Assembly: GCA_028345065.1 (NCBI GenBank)
Contig: JAOMCN010000003.1
Location: 1-64,000 of the forward strand
DNA length: 64,000 nucleotides
From: Rhodospirillales bacterium
GTDB taxonomy: Bacteria > Pseudomonadota > Alphaproteobacteria > Rhodospirillales > UBA2165
Direction of reading: 5' to 3'
Below are positions 8,141-18,953 of this stretch, one piece after another. A model generated the notes under the pieces. That model was not told the DNA's origin. It was given only the letters and a program-made list of their open reading frames with translations, and made no database searches. Numbering within the stretch: the stretch's first letter is position 1; each line of letters opens with the position of its first letter. The position numbers and the translations under genes are program-made.

Positions 8141-10378
8141 CTATGAGAATCGGTTGTGTCTGGAAAAACCCTTGGGGGCTAGTTTTCCCGATTGAGCACG
8201 TTTACCCAACCAGGCTTTGACATTTTTTTCTGTCCGCGTACGTTCGCCAGTTTGCCAGTTCAAGCCTTCATCCAAATTGAATGTCTTTATATCGCCTAAA
8301 ATACCCTCGTTATAACGCTGAAGTATAACGCCTCTACCACGTGTCATCTCTGGAACTTCCTTAAGGGAAAACAATAACAGTTTTCGGTTTTCTCCTATGA
8401 CAGCAGCATGGTCACCTTCAACTTTGCAACAGGCAACCGCTTGATCGTCATCTTTAATATTGAGAACTTGTTTTCCGCTTCTCGTTTGCGCAAATATTTC
8501 ATCAGTTTTTACAATAAATCCTCTACCAGAACTGCTTGCGACTACGAATTTTTCTCCTGGTTTATAGAGGAATAGATTGACGATATCATGGTCATTCTCA
8601 AGATCGACTATGAGCCTTAGAGGTTCACCAAACCCCTTTCCTCCCGGCAATTTATTGCAGGAAATAGTATAGAATCGTCCGTTGGTTGCAAATAATATGA
8701 TTTTGTCTGTTGTTTCTGCCTGGATCAGGAATTTGCCCGAATCACCATCCTTATACTTAGATTCAGTGGAGTCGTTGAGATGGCCTTTGGTGGCTCTTAT
8801 CCAACCCTTTTCTGAAGAAAGTACAGTAATAGGTTCTCTTTCTATAATGCCGTCAATGGGCACGTCGATCAGAGGGGGCGGGGTGCCAATTTCCGTTCGC
8901 CTTTTGCCTATTTTATGATTATTTCCAAAACGGTGTTTAATTTCACTGACTTCACTCGAGATATGCTTTTTCTGGAGGTTTTTGTTTTTCAGAATCTTAT
9001 TGAGGCGTTTTTTCTCAGCAGTTAGTTGTTCATGTTCAGTTTTTATTTCTAGTTCCTCAAGCTTGCGCAATCGCCGTAGGCGCATGTTTAGGATCGCTTC
9101 CGCCTGGTTTTCAGTAAGTTTGAAATTCGTAATTAGGGCTGACTTGGCATCATCTTTTTCTCGAATGATGTAAATAATTTGATCCAGGTTAAGGTATGCG
9201 ATTAGATAAGCCCCTAGGACTTCCAATCGGTTGCTAATTTTCTTTATGCGGAACCGGGTGCGTCGAACGAGTACGTCAAAGCGATGATCTAGGAATGCCT
9301 GCAGGACTTCGCGTAAATTCATTACCCGAGGAGTATTGTCAGAGTCGATAACGTTCATGTTTAGATTAAAACGGGTTTCTAAATCTGTCTGGTTATAAAG
9401 CTGCTCCATTAGATGGACTGGTTCAATTCCACGGTTCTTTGGTTCCAAGACAATTCGAACTTCCTCGGCCGATTCATCGATCACGTCATTCAACATTGGC
9501 AGTTTGCGAGCATTTAAAAGATCAGCAATTTTTTCAATAAGCTTTGATTTTTGTACTTGATAAGGAATTTCAGTGATGATGACTTGGTATTGCCCTCTTC
9601 CAAGTTTTTCTACTTCCCATTTCGCACGAACGCGGAAACCACCTCTACCAATTTTATAAGCCGCCAACATCGTATTTTGGTCTTCTACAAGTATACCGCC
9701 GGTTGGAAAATCCGGTCCTGGTATTAATTCCAATAGCTTGTTGAATGTGGCATTGGGAAATTTGATCAGATGAAGTAGAGCGTTACAGATTTCGTTCACA
9801 TTATGAGGTGGAATACTAGTAGCCATTCCGACTGCAATCCCCACAGCACCATTGGCTAGTAAATTTGGAAAAGCAGCCGGTAACACTATCGGTTCAGTTT
9901 CCTCACCATCATATGTTTGCCTAAAATTAATAGCATCCTCATCGATGCCTTCAAGAAGTGCCCATGCTTCCGCAGTTAATCGGGCTTCCGTATAACGCAT
10001 AGCGGCTGCATTATCGCCGTCCAAATTCCCGAAATTTCCCTGTCCGTCAATTAGAGGATACCTTGCCGAAAATTCTTGAGCGAGGCGAACTAATGCATCG
10101 TATACTGCCTGATCGCCGTGGGGATGGTATTTTCCGATAACATCCCCTACTACGCGGGCACATTTCTTATAGCCCCCGCCGGGGTCTAGCTTAAGCTGGC
10201 GCATGGCATATAACAGGCGCCTGTGTACCGGTTTTAATCCATCCCGTACATCAGGCAAAGATCGGGACATAATAATTGAAAGTGCATAAGTCAGATAGCG
10301 TTCGCTGATTGCATCCGAAAACAGGGTGTCCCGGACCTCTCCTCCCGAAACAGTATCTGAAATTGACGTCTTATTCAT
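8141..10378 (-). CDS. parC: DNA topoisomerase IV subunit A
   Basis: ParC cuts and rejoins DNA in the type II topoisomerase that unlinks daughter chromosomes, with ParE as ATPase partner. The 745 residues fit the family. The N-terminal breakage domain contains [25 protein letters not shown] at 86-90 and the catalytic tyrosine in [10 protein letters not shown] (Tyr129). The C-terminal part is a beta-pinwheel, shorter than in GyrA and without a clear GyrA box, which favours ParC. Gln90 and Asp94 occupy the quinolone-determining positions that are Ser80 and Glu84 in E. coli. A good AGAGGG ribosome site precedes the ATG. It is the last gene of the lepB-rnc-era-recO run, 24 bases after recO. Confidence 0.93.
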   Translation of the reverse strand: MNKTSISDTVSGGEVRDTLFSDAISERYLTYALSIIMSRSLPDVRDGLKPVHRRLLYAMRQLKLDPGGGYKKCARVVGDVIGKYHPHGDQAVYDALVRLAQEFSARYPLIDGQGNFGNLDGDNAAAMRYTEARLTAEAWALLEGIDEDAINFRQTYDGEETEPIVLPAAFPNLLANGAVGIAVGMATSIPPHNVNEICNALLHLIKFPNATFNKLLELIPGPDFPTGGILVEDQNTMLAAYKIGRGGFRVRAKWEVEKLGRGQYQVIITEIPYQVQKSKLIEKIADLLNARKLPMLNDVIDESAEEVRIVLEPKNRGIEPVHLMEQLYNQTDLETRFNLNMNVIDSDNTPRVMNLREVLQAFLDHRFDVLVRRTRFRIKKISNRLEVLGAYLIAYLNLDQIIYIIREKDDAKSALITNFKLTENQAEAILNMRLRRLRKLEELEIKTEHEQLTAEKKRLNKILKNKNLQKKHISSEVSEIKHRFGNNHKIGKRRTEIGTPPPLIDVPIDGIIEREPITVLSSEKGWIRATKGHLNDSTESKYKDGDSGKFLIQAETTDKIILFATNGRFYTISCNKLPGGKGFGEPLRLIVDLENDHDIVNLFLYKPGEKFVVASSSGRGFIVKTDEIFAQTRSGKQVLNIKDDDQAVACCKVEGDHAAVIGENRKLLLFSLKEVPEMTRGRGVILQRYNEGILGDIKTFNLDEGLNWQTGERTRTEKNVKAWLGKRAQSGKLAPKGFSRHNRFS

Positions 10379-10402
10379 GATAAGCCCTCTAACAAAATAA
10401 CA

Positions 10403-11149
10403 TTAAGCACTAGATATAGTAGCTAATTGTTTTAATCGGTCAACAAAACGTGTTCGAGCTGGCGGTTCTCCACCTTTATTATGAATAAAAATATTACGTT
10501 TCAGAAAATATTCAGCGATTTCCAATCCCGCAGCTAAATCTGCAGTGGAGGGGTTGTTGTTGGTTTTTTGATCTGGCGTGAGGAAACCTGGAAGGGGTAG
10601 TAATTTGTGATGGTAGGGCTTACCAACCGCTTTAGATACCGCCTTGCCTGATTTTGGTGAAACATATACCAGTTGATCACTATTCCCAGTGGCTGCACAG
10701 GCACTCAGGTCAAGTCCAAAACCCAATTCAGTTAATAAACTTATTTCCCAAAGGACATAGTGCTCAACCCAATCAGGAGAATCTAGAGAGGCGACTAAGT
10801 TCCGAAAATTATTGAAGAACACAGAATGTGGCTCTCTTTCTGGAAAAGCACATTCTGTTACCGCGCATGCTGAGCTAAGGCCGGAGAGTAATAAAGGATC
10901 ATTTAAAATTAGCGCTGCCTTTGATGCAACAAGTTCACAGGTGTAGATACCAAGATGATCTTCTAATCGAGCGTTCCAATTGGCAGTTACGAAATTCCCA
11001 GGTTCATAAATGCCTCGCACTCGTTTGCTTGTCCCTCCACGAACTAGTCCAGCATGCTTACCATGTGTAGCCGTCATCAGGGCTACAATCAGCGAGTTTT
11101 CACCAAATTTCCGTGCCGACAAAACAATACCTTGGTCAAACCAGTTCAT
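10403..11149 (-). CDS. recO: DNA repair protein RecO
   Basis: RecO anneals single strands and with RecR loads RecA onto SSB-coated gaps. The 248 residues start with MNWFDQGIVLSARKFGENS, the usual RecO N-terminal OB-fold, followed by the alpha-helical domain with YVLWEISLLTELGFGLDLSAC and CAATG...YVSPKSG. The four-cysteine zinc site of some RecO proteins is not complete. I use the ATG at 11149; an in-frame TTG at 11155 would add two residues. Position downstream of era and upstream of parC is standard for the group. Confidence 0.9.
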   Translation of the reverse strand: MNWFDQGIVLSARKFGENSLIVALMTATHGKHAGLVRGGTSKRVRGIYEPGNFVTANWNARLEDHLGIYTCELVASKAALILNDPLLLSGLSSACAVTECAFPEREPHSVFFNNFRNLVASLDSPDWVEHYVLWEISLLTELGFGLDLSACAATGNSDQLVYVSPKSGKAVSKAVGKPYHHKLLPLPGFLTPDQKTNNNPSTADLAAGLEIAEYFLKRNIFIHNKGGEPPARTRFVDRLKQLATISSA

Positions 11150-11250
11150 GAACAAAAATTACTAGTTAAAGTTTCACCCATAATAACTTTTGCTTTAAAT
11201 CCAAATAGTTAAACTAAAAAGGAAAGAGGGTCATGGAGAACAAATATCAC

Positions 11251-12165
11251 TTAGGCATTAAAGTCTAATCCCCATTCACGGTAGCGTTCTGGGTCATCAC
11301 GCCAATTTTCGCGGACTTTCACAAAAAGAAACAACTGCACATGACAATCAAATATTCTTTCTAACTCCGCGCGAGATTCTACACCGATAGATTTAATTTG
11401 ATTTCCTTTCTTACCGAGAATAATGGCTTTCTGACTATCTCGCTGAATGTAAATAACTTGATTTATACGAATTCCTGCCTCTTCTAAAATTTCCCACTTT
11501 TCAGTCTCTACAGTAATGGAATATGGCAATTCCTTGTAGAGTTGTTGGAAAATCTTTTCGCGAGTAATTTCTGCGGCAATTAAGCGGTCAGTCAAATTGG
11601 ACACTTGATCTTTCGGAAACATCCAGGGTCCGCTAGGCAGTTTCTCGGTACAATGGAGCATCAGATCGTTAATCCCGTCCCCCATTTTTGCAGAAATCAT
11701 GAAGGTTTTATCGAAAACATCCCAGTCGTTAAATCGTGCAGCTAGTTTTAAAAGCTTTAACTTTTCTACCAAATCAACTTTATTAAGGATGAGATCTGCG
11801 TGGATACCCTCTTTTTTAAATCTTTCAAGTATGGAGTTTGTGTTACTATCAAGGCCAAGTTTGGCATCGACCATGAGAGCGATATGGTCGGCATCTCGTG
11901 CACCCATCCATGCAGCCGCAACCATAGCTCTTTCCAATCGCTGTCGAGGCTGAAAGATACCCGGAGTGTCTATGAATATAAGTTGGGCTTTCCCTCTTAC
12001 GCAAATGCCAAGGATCTTGGTGCGGGTTGTCTGAACTTTTTGAGAGACTATCGATACTTTTACTCCTACAAGGCGATTGAGAAGCGTTGATTTTCCAACG
12101 TTTGGTGCGCCGACAATAGCAATAAAACCACATTTGGTGTTATGTTTTTCTCTAGTTTTTGGCAC
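11251..12165 (-). CDS. era: GTPase Era
   Basis: Era is an essential GTPase that binds the 3' end of 16S rRNA and checks maturation of the 30S subunit. The 304 residues show all G motifs: GAPNVGKST (19-27), DTPG (66-69) and NKVD (128-131), and a C-terminal KH domain with ILGKKGNQIKSIG. The start is GTG at 12165, inside the end of rnc by 14 bases, so translation is probably coupled. The order rnc-era-recO is conserved. Confidence 0.96.
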   Translation of the reverse strand: MPKTREKHNTKCGFIAIVGAPNVGKSTLLNRLVGVKVSIVSQKVQTTRTKILGICVRGKAQLIFIDTPGIFQPRQRLERAMVAAAWMGARDADHIALMVDAKLGLDSNTNSILERFKKEGIHADLILNKVDLVEKLKLLKLAARFNDWDVFDKTFMISAKMGDGINDLMLHCTEKLPSGPWMFPKDQVSNLTDRLIAAEITREKIFQQLYKELPYSITVETEKWEILEEAGIRINQVIYIQRDSQKAIILGKKGNQIKSIGVESRAELERIFDCHVQLFLFVKVRENWRDDPERYREWGLDFNA

Positions 12166-12862
12166 AGGTTACTGTCTTAAGCATATTTTCTGCGGCTTGT
12201 TGTTCGGCGGCACGTTTTGAGAGACCAAAGCCTGTAAATTGCTCATGACCCATTACTTCAACGACCACCGTGAAGACCGGTTCATGGGCCGGTCCATTAC
12301 GTTCAATTTCCCGGTAAAGTGGTACTGGCAGTCCAAGATTTTGAGCCCATTCTTGTAACGTCGTCTTTGCGTCTTTAGGTGGTAGTGGGGTTGACTCGAT
12401 GAGGGGCAGCCAATTTTTTTTTATGAACGAAATAGCGGTATTTAAGCCACCATCTATATAAAGGGCTGCAATAATCGCTTCACAAGTATCAGCGAGCAAT
12501 GCTGGATGTTTGCGTCCACCCATAAGCTCTTCGCCTCGGGACATATGTACAAACTTGCCAAGATAGAGGGAAATGGCAACGTGTCCTAAAGTTTCCATCC
12601 TTACCAGGTCAGCATGGCGCCTGGATAAATCACCTTCATTTTCTTTTGGGAAACGTTCAAGCAAAAGCTCGGCGACAACTAAACCAAGGACACGGTCGCC
12701 CAAGAATTCTAGCCTTTCATTAGACACCGTATGAAGTTTATCTTCACCAATTAGACTTGAATGGGTCAGAGAGAGATTAAGTAGTTCAATATCTTTGAAT
12801 TGGTGCCCAAGGGTGACCATAAGGTCCTTTAAATGGGATTTAGCCTTTGATCCTGAACTCAT
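12152..12862 (-). CDS. rnc: Ribonuclease III
   Basis: RNase III cuts double-stranded RNA in rRNA precursors and structured mRNAs. The 236-residue protein has the signature NERLEFLGDRVLGL with metal ligands Glu52 and Asp56, the second site DTCEAIIAALY (Asp125, Glu128), and a C-terminal double-stranded RNA-binding domain from about 160, ending in AAEQQAAENML. It lies 3 bases after lepB and overlaps era. Confidence 0.96.
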   Translation of the reverse strand: MSSGSKAKSHLKDLMVTLGHQFKDIELLNLSLTHSSLIGEDKLHTVSNERLEFLGDRVLGLVVAELLLERFPKENEGDLSRRHADLVRMETLGHVAISLYLGKFVHMSRGEELMGGRKHPALLADTCEAIIAALYIDGGLNTAISFIKKNWLPLIESTPLPPKDAKTTLQEWAQNLGLPVPLYREIERNGPAHEPVFTVVVEVMGHEQFTGFGLSKRAAEQQAAENMLKTVTCAKN

Positions 12863-12865
12863 GTT

Positions 12866-13606
12866 TCAAATGATTTTTTTGAAAAATCTGTTTGCCCGTA
12901 TGGTGTCTGGCCATTTCCATACTTCCCACCAACGGGCGGTATTGTTTTTGGAGAAGAATAGTATTTCTGCCCGTCCAACTAGGTTTTTTTTTGGTATAAA
13001 TCCAACTCGGAGGTGTACTCGGCTATCTTGTGAATTATCTCGATTGTCACCCATCGCAAAATAATGATTATCGGGTACGATATAAACTCCGGTATTATCC
13101 AATGGTCCTTGGTCACTCATTTCCAAAATTGCATATGTTTTGCCGTTTGGTAGTGTTTCAATGTACTGGGTCACTTTACGGTTTTGTCCAAAATTTCCCT
13201 GTATTAAATAGTCTTCAATTTTACGTCGGCTGACAGTTTTGCCGTTAATATGAAGGCGCCCATACTTCACTTGTATTTTGTCGCCGGGAACCCCAACAAT
13301 TCGCTTGATATAATCTGTTTTATTGTCTGATGGTAACTTAAAAACTGCAACATCACCACGTTCGGGTTCAGAAAATAATATTCTACCAGGAATTAAAGGC
13401 AAACTTAACGGCAAAGAGTGCTGAGAGTATCCGTAGGAAAACTTGGATACAAATAAGTAGTCACCAATTTCTAATGTTGGCATCATAGAACCAGAGGGAA
13501 TATTAAAAGGCTCAAATGCTACTGTTCGTATTACTAACGCTATCAGCAAAGCATAGACAATCGTCTTAACTGACTCAAAAATGCCGCTGGATTTCGTTTC
13601 CGCCAT
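12866..13606 (-). CDS. lepB: Signal peptidase I
   Basis: LepB removes signal peptides from secreted proteins at the periplasmic face of the inner membrane. The 246 residues have one N-terminal membrane segment (about 15-32), the catalytic serine in PSGSMMPTL (Ser40), the general-base lysine in DYIKRIVG (Lys101), and the box GDNRDNSQDSR. About 130 bases separate it from the upstream glycosyltransferase. In that gap a TTGACA lies at 13704-13699 on this strand but I find no good -10, so a promoter there is only possible. Confidence 0.95.
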   Translation of the reverse strand: MAETKSSGIFESVKTIVYALLIALVIRTVAFEPFNIPSGSMMPTLEIGDYLFVSKFSYGYSQHSLPLSLPLIPGRILFSEPERGDVAVFKLPSDNKTDYIKRIVGVPGDKIQVKYGRLHINGKTVSRRKIEDYLIQGNFGQNRKVTQYIETLPNGKTYAILEMSDQGPLDNTGVYIVPDNHYFAMGDNRDNSQDSRVHLRVGFIPKKNLVGRAEILFFSKNNTARWWEVWKWPDTIRANRFFKKII

Positions 13607-13740
13607 TTACCGATCCAATAAGTTCATGAAATTAAATAGCTTATTGAGACTAATTAGCTTACGTTAAAATTTGGATCAAGCCAGTGTCGGAGCAATCTGT
13701 CAAGGAGCTTTGCAATAACTCCAAAATTTGATTTTTTATT

Positions 13741-14922
13741 TTAATCATTACAAAGGTTGTCTATGCATTGAAGTAATATTTCGATCTGATTCTCCCATGT
13801 TAATTTGCTTAGGCGTTTTGCCGCTCGTTGTCCGCGTTTTGCCGCTTCGTTCCTATCCGCGTAAATAGATTCCAAGTGATCTATTACCTCTTGTAAATCG
13901 GGTTCAGCCCAACCATCCACTCCCGCGTAGGGAGTGTAGGGTTCCACAGGTGTTTGTTTTAGAAGGGGATAGCAGTTAAATCCGTTGATTAAGTCTAGAT
14001 GTCCGGTATTGGAAGACAATATTACTGGAAGGCCCATGGCCATAGCTTCCATCGCAACCAGATTAGTACCGGGTTCACATCGGTTTGGAAAAATTGCAGT
14101 ATCAGAAGAGCTAAGATAAGTAGGTATTTCCCTATTAGGAGGAGTACCCAGATCAATAAAAGAGTCCTTAGGGAGGTTATTGTTTTCTAGCCAAAATGAA
14201 AGTTTCATTTGGCCATTTTCTCCCAATTCGGGGGTACCTTTTATCAATTTAGAGTTACTAATAGTTTTCATAATTGGCGGCCATTGATTTGCCCATGCAC
14301 AGATTAGTAACGCATCTTTGTGAACTGATTGAAATTTTTTGAATGCCGAAATTACAACGTCCTGCGCTTTCCTATATTCAAGCTTACCCCCAGAGAATAT
14401 TGTAAAACGACCAGGATATAGATCCTTCTTTTCAGTTGGAAAAAAGAGAGAGTCATCGATGCCCTGAAAAATATTTACAACGTGAGTAAGACCCTTTGAA
14501 GTTAAAGTATCCCTATTCCACGTTGATCCTGTGATAATAAGGTCGTACTGATTAGCCCGCTCAAAACCTTCAGTCGTGAATTCGGTGTTTTCAAAAAACA
14601 TGACGCCAATATTTTTGGTTCCATGGGCAGCCTGGTTTTCTAAGGCGGGTTTGAAATCGTTGCGTAGGGAGTGGAGCACCGGAAAGTCAAATTCCAACAC
14701 ACCGGTCTTCCTTAAAAGATCTGATAAATCTGATTGGCGTTGCTTAACAGTTTTGAGACGTTGTTTAGTTTTATGATCTAAATTTAGTTGTTGAGGCGGG
14801 GAAATCCATACTGGGTTGCGTCCTTTGTTTAAGAGTTGGAGTGTTAAGTTAAGTCCATAAACACCCCAGCCTGAGAAGCTTGAAGCGGGCCAACTAATCC
14901 CGATATTCTTAGTAGTCGTCAT
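13741..14922 (-). CDS. GT4-family glycosyltransferase
   Basis: A predicted cytoplasmic glycosyltransferase of the GT-B fold, 393 residues. The nucleotide-sugar domain has [19 protein letters not shown] near 176-194 and the GT4 signature [20 protein letters not shown] (Glu283 and Glu292), a form with one extra residue between the two glutamates that occurs in part of the family. There is no signal peptide or membrane segment. Donor and acceptor are unknown. It overlaps acpS by 14 bases and lies before lepB, inside a gene order that normally runs acpS-lepB without it. Base use looks like its neighbours, so nothing marks it as recently acquired. Confidence 0.85.
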   Translation of the reverse strand: MTTTKNIGISWPASSFSGWGVYGLNLTLQLLNKGRNPVWISPPQQLNLDHKTKQRLKTVKQRQSDLSDLLRKTGVLEFDFPVLHSLRNDFKPALENQAAHGTKNIGVMFFENTEFTTEGFERANQYDLIITGSTWNRDTLTSKGLTHVVNIFQGIDDSLFFPTEKKDLYPGRFTIFSGGKLEYRKAQDVVISAFKKFQSVHKDALLICAWANQWPPIMKTISNSKLIKGTPELGENGQMKLSFWLENNNLPKDSFIDLGTPPNREIPTYLSSSDTAIFPNRCEPGTNLVAMEAMAMGLPVILSSNTGHLDLINGFNCYPLLKQTPVEPYTPYAGVDGWAEPDLQEVIDHLESIYADRNEAAKRGQRAAKRLSKLTWENQIEILLQCIDNLCND

Positions 14923-15316
14923 CTGGTACTGCGGAAATGATCACGAAAGCATGAACCAAAGGGTACTCATCTGTAATTGTAAGATCAATTTGTGATGCCA
15001 TCCCTTCTGGCGTAATTATTTTTAGTTGTTGCATTGCTCCGCCGGTTAATACCAAAGTGGGCTTGCCAGATGGCAGGTTTACTACGCCAATATTGCGCCA
15101 AAAGACACCTCTCCGGAATCCAGTTCCAAGGGCCTTTGAAAATGCCTCCTTAGAGGCAAATCGTTTGGCATAACTAGCGGCGGGTATCCGTCGATTTTCA
15201 GATTTTTTTTGTTCTATGTCTGTAAAAATGCGTTGGATGAACCTCTCGCCGAATCTATCAAGAGTTTTTTCAATTCGACGAATGTCACACAAGTCATTAC
15301 CAATTCCAATTATCAT
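14909..15316 (-). CDS. acpS: Holo-[acyl-carrier-protein] synthase
   Basis: AcpS moves phosphopantetheine from CoA to acyl carrier protein. The 135 residues contain the magnesium ligands in GIGNDLCDI (Asp8) and [16 protein letters not shown] (Glu57), and the C-terminal [14 protein letters not shown] strand. It lies 58 bases after pdxJ, the classic pdxJ-acpS pair. Confidence 0.95.
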   Translation of the reverse strand: MIIGIGNDLCDIRRIEKTLDRFGERFIQRIFTDIEQKKSENRRIPAASYAKRFASKEAFSKALGTGFRRGVFWRNIGVVNLPSGKPTLVLTGGAMQQLKIITPEGMASQIDLTITDEYPLVHAFVIISAVPDDDY

Positions 15317-15374
15317 GTGTTGAACAAGTCTTGTGTTTGAAACGATGATTTGTCCAATTTGTAAAATAAAGAAC

Positions 15375-16130
15375 TCATTTACGAGTTTCCTTGTTTGGCT
15401 TGTCGCGAGCGCTGTCCATCAGAGCACGCATTTGTTGAACAGCATGCTCTAGTCCACTAAAAATTGATTCTCCAATCAAAAAATGACCAATGTTTAATTC
15501 ACAAATTTCTTGGATACTGGCAATAGAAGAAACGGTATTAAAACCCAGACCGTGGCCGGCATGACACTCCAAACCAATTTCAACGGCATATTTTGCAGAT
15601 CTTATTAGCTTATTTAGCTCTTGGGATTGATTTGATCCAATCGCATTACTGTACGCCCCTGTGTGCAGTTCTATAACTGGTACACCTAATGATTTTGCAG
15701 CGTCAATTTGCTCTTTTTCAGGTTCTATGAAAACAGATACACGGATAGTTTTTCTCATCAATTCACTAACAAAAGTTTTCAGATAGCTATAACCTCCTAC
15801 GACATCTAGACCACCCTCTGTAGTCCTTTCTTCTCTCTTCTCGGGTACGATACAAGAAGCGTATGGGATATGGGTCGACGCTATTTTTAACATTTCCTCG
15901 GTTGCTGCTATTTCTAAATTCAGCGGAATTTTTATTGCGCTGCTTAATTTGGCTATATCGTTTTCAGAGATGTGTCGGCGGTCTTCCCGTAAATGAGCGG
16001 TAATACTATCAGCTCCGGCATTGGCTGCTAGTGTAGCTGCATATATGGGATCTGGATGGTTGCCTCCCCTAGCATTTCGAATCGTTGCAACGTGATCAAT
16101 ATTAACACCAAGCCTTAAATTATTTTTCAT
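15375..16130 (-). CDS. pdxJ: Pyridoxine 5'-phosphate synthase
   Basis: PdxJ closes the pyridine ring of vitamin B6 from 1-deoxyxylulose 5-phosphate and 3-amino-2-oxopropyl phosphate. The 251-residue TIM barrel starts with [17 protein letters not shown] and has [21 protein letters not shown] and [10 protein letters not shown], the expected catalytic and phosphate-binding blocks. It lies between the DUF2062 gene and acpS in the same direction. Confidence 0.95.
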   Translation of the reverse strand: MKNNLRLGVNIDHVATIRNARGGNHPDPIYAATLAANAGADSITAHLREDRRHISENDIAKLSSAIKIPLNLEIAATEEMLKIASTHIPYASCIVPEKREERTTEGGLDVVGGYSYLKTFVSELMRKTIRVSVFIEPEKEQIDAAKSLGVPVIELHTGAYSNAIGSNQSQELNKLIRSAKYAVEIGLECHAGHGLGFNTVSSIASIQEICELNIGHFLIGESIFSGLEHAVQQMRALMDSARDKPNKETRK

Positions 16131-16173
16131 GTGAGCCTCGAATTGATCTTGGTAAGCAAGTAAAATGCTATAG

Positions 16174-16719
16174 TTATCTTTTTATTTTTAGGGACTTAAT
16201 TACAAACCTAGTTAGGAAATAAAACACAAACCAGGTTATGATGCTTGTTGGAACTGCTCCTGCAAGCATCGGGCTCAAAACCGGCCAGGCAACTTTCATC
16301 AGGTAAGTTGTATCAAAAGCTAAAAATGCAGTTAAAATATTGCCAAATAAATTAGAAAATTGAAATGGTTGTTCTTGATCCAGTGTACCAAAACCCATCC
16401 ATACGCCAAGTTGATATGTCCAGAGCCATATTAGAGGGAAGGTCCAAGGATTGCCCACAATTGTTCCAATTGCAGAGGCGATAATGTTTACTCTAAATAC
16501 CCAGGCTAAAAGAGCTGCTAAAATAAAATGAAGTCCGACAAAAGGTGTAAACGAAATTGATGCTCCAAATGCAATTCCTGCAGAAATCGCGTTTGTCGAA
16601 TCTGGTATGCGGCTAATTCGGTGGAGCCAAAATTTAAGCGTCCTTTTTAATCCCATTTTGGGCCATATAAAATTTCTTAATATGGTGATGAGATTTGGTT
16701 TGATGCGTCGGTTAAACAT
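16174..16719 (-). CDS. DUF2062 membrane protein
   Basis: A 181-residue inner-membrane protein with two or three hydrophobic segments. The motif AISAGIAFGASISFTPFVGLH followed later by GTIVGNPWTFPLIW is the core of DUF2062. Its biochemical role is not established. In alphaproteobacteria it commonly sits between rsh and pdxJ or beside acpS, as here. A preceding basic stretch (KPNLITILRNFIWPKMGLKR) suggests the N-terminus is cytoplasmic. Confidence 0.85.
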   Translation of the reverse strand: MFNRRIKPNLITILRNFIWPKMGLKRTLKFWLHRISRIPDSTNAISAGIAFGASISFTPFVGLHFILAALLAWVFRVNIIASAIGTIVGNPWTFPLIWLWTYQLGVWMGFGTLDQEQPFQFSNLFGNILTAFLAFDTTYLMKVAWPVLSPMLAGAVPTSIITWFVFYFLTRFVIKSLKIKR

Positions 16720-16796
16720 AAAAATTACTATGATACTAGAGTAATTGTAATGGAATTGGTTGATATATTAGTTGATCTGTCCCTAATACCTATAAC

Positions 16797-18953
16797 TTAA
16801 CTGCGGCCCCTTTCAACCTGTTTAATTTCGGAAATGGCTCGCAGGGCGGCAATAATTGATGTCAAATGTTTAGCATCTCGGACTTCTATATCTATGGACA
16901 TATCAAAAAATTCCGGGGTTCGGTTAGTAATCTTTAAATTACTAATATTCCCGCTATTATTTCCTATAATTGTGCATAGTTTACCTAAACTTCCCAGAGT
17001 GTTGCCAACAACAAGAGTGATATGTCCTACGTGAAAGCCATCTAGTGCATCTTCATTCCAGGAAAGATCTATCCAATGTTCAGGAGTATCGGTAAAGTCC
17101 TCTAATTTTTCACAATCTATGGTATGGATAGTCATACCCCTGCCCTTTGTGACGATCCCAACAATTCGATCTCCAGGTAAAGCATGGCAGCAACCAGCAT
17201 AATGAAGTGCCATTCCAGGTATCATGCCTTTAATTGCGATAGCTGGTCTAATCTTATCGTTAATTTTCGATTTTTTTCGACCGGCTCGCAATCGTGCGAA
17301 TGACAGTAAACGGCTTTTATTCTCTTCTTTAATCCCTGGGAATACGGCCTCAACTACCGATAGTCCCGTGATATGTCCCGCTCCTACATCCGCACATAAA
17401 TCGTCTATCGTGGTTTTATTAAACACGTCCAAGACGTCATGAGCGATGGTCTCAGTATATTCATACCCCTCGTTAGCGAAGGCACCCTCCAAAATAGCTT
17501 GTCCGAGGCTTATGTATTCTTCCTTCTCCCTGCTACGTATAAAACGTTTTATATGTGCGCGTGCCTTTCCGGTTACCACAAAATTTTCCCAAATTGGTGA
17601 CGGGATCTGGGCTTGTGATGTAATGATTTCTACTTGATCTCCGTTATCTAGCTCTGTTCGTAAAGGCATAGAACGGCTATTAATTCTAGCACCGACGCAG
17701 TGATCGCCGATTTCAGAGTGGACTGCATAAGCAAAATCTACAGGTGTTGCTCCACCTGGTAATACAATTACGTCTCCAACCGGCGTAAAACAGAATACTT
17801 GGTTGGGATACATCTCAAGCTTTGTATGTTCCAAAAAATCATCGGGGTTAGCTGTTTGCTCCAGAATTTCGAGAAGCTCCCGCAACCAGCGAAATTCTTT
17901 TCCCGACGCCGCGTCTCCATTTTGTTTGTAAAGAGAGTGAGCCGCAATCCCGTATTCCGCAATCTCATGCATACCCTTTGCCCGGATTTGGATTTCAATT
18001 CTTTGTTTTTCTGGGCCAATCACGGAGGTATGGAGAGATTGATATCCGTTCGGCTTCGGGGTGCTAATATAATCCTTAAGTCGACCAGGGATAACCCTAT
18101 AAGCCTGATTAATTACTCCCAGCGCTGCATAACAATCTTGTGTACTATCGACGATTATGCGAAAGGCAATGATGTCAGAAATTTGTTCAAAAGACACATT
18201 TTTTCGTTGCGTCTTTAACCAAATAGAATAAGGAGACTTTTGACGTCCTGAAACGTTTGCTAGAAGTTTTTCTTTTTCTAAAGTACTCTTTAACTCCGAT
18301 ACGACAGCGTCAACGTTATCCTTGCCCTCATCGCGAAGAAATTGAAGGCGTGCCGTGATGGAATTGCGAGCATCAGGATTTAGTTCGGCGAAAGCCAGAT
18401 CCTCAAGCTCATTTTTCATTTCTTGCATCCCCATACGTTCGGCCAATGGCGCAAAAATCTCCATTGTTTCCAATGAGATGCGGCGACGTTTTTCAGTATT
18501 TTTGATAAATTGTAGAGTTCGCATATTATGCAGACGATCGGCTAATTTAACCAATAATACGCGGATATCCTCAGACATAGCCAAGACCAGTTTTCTGAAG
18601 TTCTCAGCCTGATCTGATTGCGCAGATTGTAATTCAATTTTGGTTAATTTAGTAACGCCTTCCACTAAGTGTGCGATTTCGTTCCCAAACTGATCTTCAA
18701 TATCCTCAGAGGTAACGTCAGTATCCTCAATTGTATCGTGCAAAAGGGCAGTAATGATGGATTTTGAATCTAATTTATAATTTGTTAGTATTCCCGCAAC
18801 TTCCAAAGGATGGGAAAAATAAGGGTCGCCAGAGGCCCGCTTCTGGTGGCCGTGCGCCTTCATGGCGAAGACATAAGCGCGATTGAGGGCATCCTCATCC
18901 GCTGACAAGTCGTATGCTTTTACGTTTTCAACTAATTCAAATTGCCGGATCAT
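16797..18953 (-). CDS. rsh: Bifunctional (p)ppGpp synthetase/hydrolase (RelA/SpoT homologue)
   Basis: This enzyme makes and breaks the stringent-response alarmone (p)ppGpp. Its 718 residues show, in order, an HD hydrolase domain with HPLEVAGIL and LLHDTIEDTD (His72, Asp73), the synthetase domain with DIIAFRIIV and GRLKDYISTPKPNGYQSLHT, a TGS domain near 385-445 (VFCFTPVGDVIVLPGGATPVDFAY), the zinc-finger-like region CCHALPGDRIVGI, and a C-terminal ACT domain. An intact HD site argues for a two-way enzyme. A strong GAGGAGG lies 11 bases before the ATG. rpoZ lies immediately upstream in the same direction, as in many proteobacteria. Confidence 0.95.
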   Translation of the reverse strand: MIRQFELVENVKAYDLSADEDALNRAYVFAMKAHGHQKRASGDPYFSHPLEVAGILTNYKLDSKSIITALLHDTIEDTDVTSEDIEDQFGNEIAHLVEGVTKLTKIELQSAQSDQAENFRKLVLAMSEDIRVLLVKLADRLHNMRTLQFIKNTEKRRRISLETMEIFAPLAERMGMQEMKNELEDLAFAELNPDARNSITARLQFLRDEGKDNVDAVVSELKSTLEKEKLLANVSGRQKSPYSIWLKTQRKNVSFEQISDIIAFRIIVDSTQDCYAALGVINQAYRVIPGRLKDYISTPKPNGYQSLHTSVIGPEKQRIEIQIRAKGMHEIAEYGIAAHSLYKQNGDAASGKEFRWLRELLEILEQTANPDDFLEHTKLEMYPNQVFCFTPVGDVIVLPGGATPVDFAYAVHSEIGDHCVGARINSRSMPLRTELDNGDQVEIITSQAQIPSPIWENFVVTGKARAHIKRFIRSREKEEYISLGQAILEGAFANEGYEYTETIAHDVLDVFNKTTIDDLCADVGAGHITGLSVVEAVFPGIKEENKSRLLSFARLRAGRKKSKINDKIRPAIAIKGMIPGMALHYAGCCHALPGDRIVGIVTKGRGMTIHTIDCEKLEDFTDTPEHWIDLSWNEDALDGFHVGHITLVVGNTLGSLGKLCTIIGNNSGNISNLKITNRTPEFFDMSIDIEVRDAKHLTSIIAALRAISEIKQVERGRS

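Noticed and set aside
17799..18218. A 139-codon plus-strand frame inside rsh
   Set aside because: It lies wholly within the highly conserved synthetase/TGS part of rsh on the other strand and has no features of its own.
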